A DNA stretch of 8,711 bases, from contig JAEXSY010000416.1 of assembly GCA_023440105.1 (NCBI GenBank), forward strand, positions 1-8,711, in the 5' to 3' direction. Source of the stretch: Bacillota bacterium (GTDB taxonomy: Bacteria; Bacillota; Clostridia; Clostridiales; Clostridiaceae). Of this stretch, positions 7,408 to 8,711 are shown in pieces. Position numbers and translations under genes: made by a program. Under the pieces are notes generated by a model that worked only from the letters and a program-made list of their open reading frames with translations, did no database searches and had not been told where the DNA came from. The first letter of the stretch is position 1. The number at the start of each line of letters is the position of its first letter.

Positions 7408-7998
7408 CTATAAGCAACCTGACCTGTCTTTAATTTTTTTCGCAGGTACTCCTGCAACAACTGTATTGTTATTAATATTTTTATTTACTACTGAGCCCGC
7501 TGCTATAACCACTCCACTGCCTACAACAGTACCTGAAAGAATCGTTGCTTTGCATCCAATCCATATATCATCCATAAGCTTAGTTTTTTCATATTTAACC
7601 TCTTGATCTTTTATAGGCACCTTTATATCCTCAAAGGTATGGGTTGTGGATAAAATTGTAGCATTATGAGCTATAGATACATCATTTCCAATTTCAATAC
7701 CTCCAGCTGCGTCAATATAACACATTGGATGAATACTTACATTGTCACCAAGAGAAAGCTTATCTGGATTCAATAAATACACTGAATCATGTACAGAAAC
7801 ATTATCTCCACACTTTTCACAAATTGAACGGAGCAATATGTATCTTAAGGCAATACCTTTAATTCCCTTTGTTCCTCTAAAAAACTGTAATATTTTTATA
7901 CGGCTACCTTTGGGAAATATGGAAATGCCTTTGCTCAGGAAAAATAATATTTTCTTGTATTTAGTAAATAAACTTCTACCTCTCTGGTGCTTTACCAT
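7408..7998 (-). CDS. Hexapeptide-repeat O-acetyltransferase (WbbJ/LacA/CatB-like)
   Basis: A 196-residue left-handed beta-helix acyltransferase, inferred to acetylate a sugar hydroxyl (or an amino sugar) from acetyl-CoA during or after repeat-unit assembly. Hexapeptide repeats run from about residue 64: KCGDNVSVH, LSLGDNVSIH, IEIGNDVSIAHNATI. The protruding loop STTHTFED carries the probable catalytic His120. It is followed by IWIGCKATILSGTVVGSGVVIAAGSVV and the acetyl-CoA-binding tail VVAGVPAKKIK; only the key residues are cited here. The first 50 residues are basic and hydrophobic, an extension seen in polysaccharide-locus members. The start is ATG 7998, with GGGAG (8007-8011) 8 nt upstream; an in-frame ATG at 8019 would add seven residues but lies inside the epimerase gene and lacks a site. 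The ATG overlaps the epimerase TAA by one base, so translation is probably coupled. Confidence 0.93.
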   Translation of the reverse strand: MVKHQRGRSLFTKYKKILFFLSKGISIFPKGSRIKILQFFRGTKGIKGIALRYILLRSICEKCGDNVSVHDSVYLLNPDKLSLGDNVSIHPMCYIDAAGGIEIGNDVSIAHNATILSTTHTFEDIKVPIKDQEVKYEKTKLMDDIWIGCKATILSGTVVGSGVVIAAGSVVNKNINNNTVVAGVPAKKIKDRSGCL

Positions 7999-8711
7999 TA
8001 TAAGTTCTCCCTGTACCATGCTAGGGCCTCTTTAATTCCTTTTTCAAAGCTCCATTCACCTTCATAGCCTAAAAGCTCTTTGGCTTTATTTATATCTGCA
8101 TTACTATGTTTAATATCACCTTTTCTATCTGGTCCAAAGATCGGTTCTATATTCTTTCCTATTGCTTTACTCAATTCATAATAGATATCAATTAAATACT
8201 CTCTTCCTCCATAAGCTATATTATAAGCTTGTCCAGCTGCCTCTGAGGATGCTGCGCAGGCCTTTAAATTTGCCTCAATGACATTTTCTATATATGTAAA
8301 ATCTCGAGATTGTTTTCCGTCACCATTAATAGTAGGCCGTTCATCATTCATAAGCTGTTTTATAAATTTAGGAATTACCGCTGCATAAACTCCATTAGGA
8401 TCCTGCCTTCTTCCAAAGACATTGAAATATCTCATTCCGTAGGTATCTAAATCATAAAGCTTTGTATAGAGCTTTCCATACTCTTCATCAACTCTCTTAG
8501 TAAGAGCATAAGGGGAAAGTACATTTCCCTCGATTCCTTCTCTTTTAGGAAGCTTAGGCTCATCACCATATACTGATGAGCTGGAAGCATAAACAAACTT
8601 TTTAACATTATTTTGTCTGGCTGCTTCCATCATGTTAAGTGTTCCCCTTATGTTTATGTCTTCATATAGTAAAGGCATTTCTATGCTTCTAGGTACACTT
8701 CCCCAGGCAGC
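7998..8711 (-). CDS. UDP-N-acetylglucosamine 4-epimerase, WbpP-like, 5' end beyond the window
   Basis: The visible 237 residues are the C-terminal part of an extended short-chain dehydrogenase/reductase. The frame is open to the right edge (AAWGSVPRS precedes the first visible Met at residue 12), so the Rossmann GxxGxxG and about 80 residues are outside. Catalytic features are present: YASSSSVYGD, the YxxxK pair in SPYALTK, and RYFNVFGRRQDPNG followed by YAAVIPKF. The run NGDGKQSRDFTYIENV and the late GDIKHSNAD follow the pattern of WbpP/TviC-group epimerases, whose Ser at the HS position (Ser306 in WbpP) accommodates N-acetylated sugars. It therefore probably converts UDP-GlcNAc to UDP-GalNAc in the cytoplasm; UDP-Glc/UDP-Gal activity or a UDP-uronic acid substrate is possible. 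It ends with TAA overlapping the next ATG by one base. Confidence 0.93.
   Translation of the reverse strand, partial: AAWGSVPRSIEMPLLYEDINIRGTLNMMEAARQNNVKKFVYASSSSVYGDEPKLPKREGIEGNVLSPYALTKRVDEEYGKLYTKLYDLDTYGMRYFNVFGRRQDPNGVYAAVIPKFIKQLMNDERPTINGDGKQSRDFTYIENVIEANLKACAASSEAAGQAYNIAYGGREYLIDIYYELSKAIGKNIEPIFGPDRKGDIKHSNADINKAKELLGYEGEWSFEKGIKEALAWYRENL

Noticed and set aside
7742..8035. Plus-strand 97-codon frame across the epimerase/acetyltransferase junction
   Set aside because: Antisense to two well-supported genes and without homology or ribosome site.

Overview
The window is part of a cell-surface polysaccharide (capsule or O-antigen-like, Wzx/Wzy-dependent) locus. It is AT-rich throughout. 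Most Shine-Dalgarno sites are strong AGGAGG-like sequences, ATA and AGA codons are common, and one start is TTG. These traits point to a low-GC Firmicute, most likely a Clostridium or close relative. That assignment is inference from composition and protein style; no marker gene is present. All supported genes lie on the minus strand, so transcription runs from right to left.

Right-hand block (8711 down to 2341): a WbpP-type UDP-GlcNAc 4-epimerase cut by the window edge, a hexapeptide-repeat O-acetyltransferase, a GT2 glycosyltransferase, a Wzy-like polymerase, a GT4 glycosyltransferase, a Wzx-like flippase, and a 5'-truncated second hexapeptide acetyltransferase. Junctions are tight: 1-nt overlap, 17-nt gap, 23-nt gap, 35-nt overlap and 10-nt gap. 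This looks like one operon. An intrinsic terminator follows at 2098-2124.

Middle (1532-2340): about 800 nt without a credible gene and very AT-rich (about 18% G+C by hand count over 1741-2220). It holds the terminator, weak promoter candidates and short A/T inverted repeats.

Left-hand block (1531 down to 1): a small PglC/WcaJ-type initiating sugar-phosphate transferase, then a WbuB-like GT4 glycosyltransferase that runs off the left edge. This is probably a second transcription unit.

Taken together, the initiating transferase loads the first sugar phosphate on undecaprenyl phosphate. The WbuB-like, GT4 and GT2 enzymes extend the repeat unit, and the acetyltransferase may decorate it. The flippase exports the lipid-linked unit and the polymerase joins units outside. 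The epimerase probably supplies UDP-GalNAc. The most unusual point is the acetyltransferase remnant that begins directly after the flippase stop codon, in the same frame, next to a gene-free spacer; it looks like a recombination or deletion scar at a module boundary. I found no clearly new biological system.
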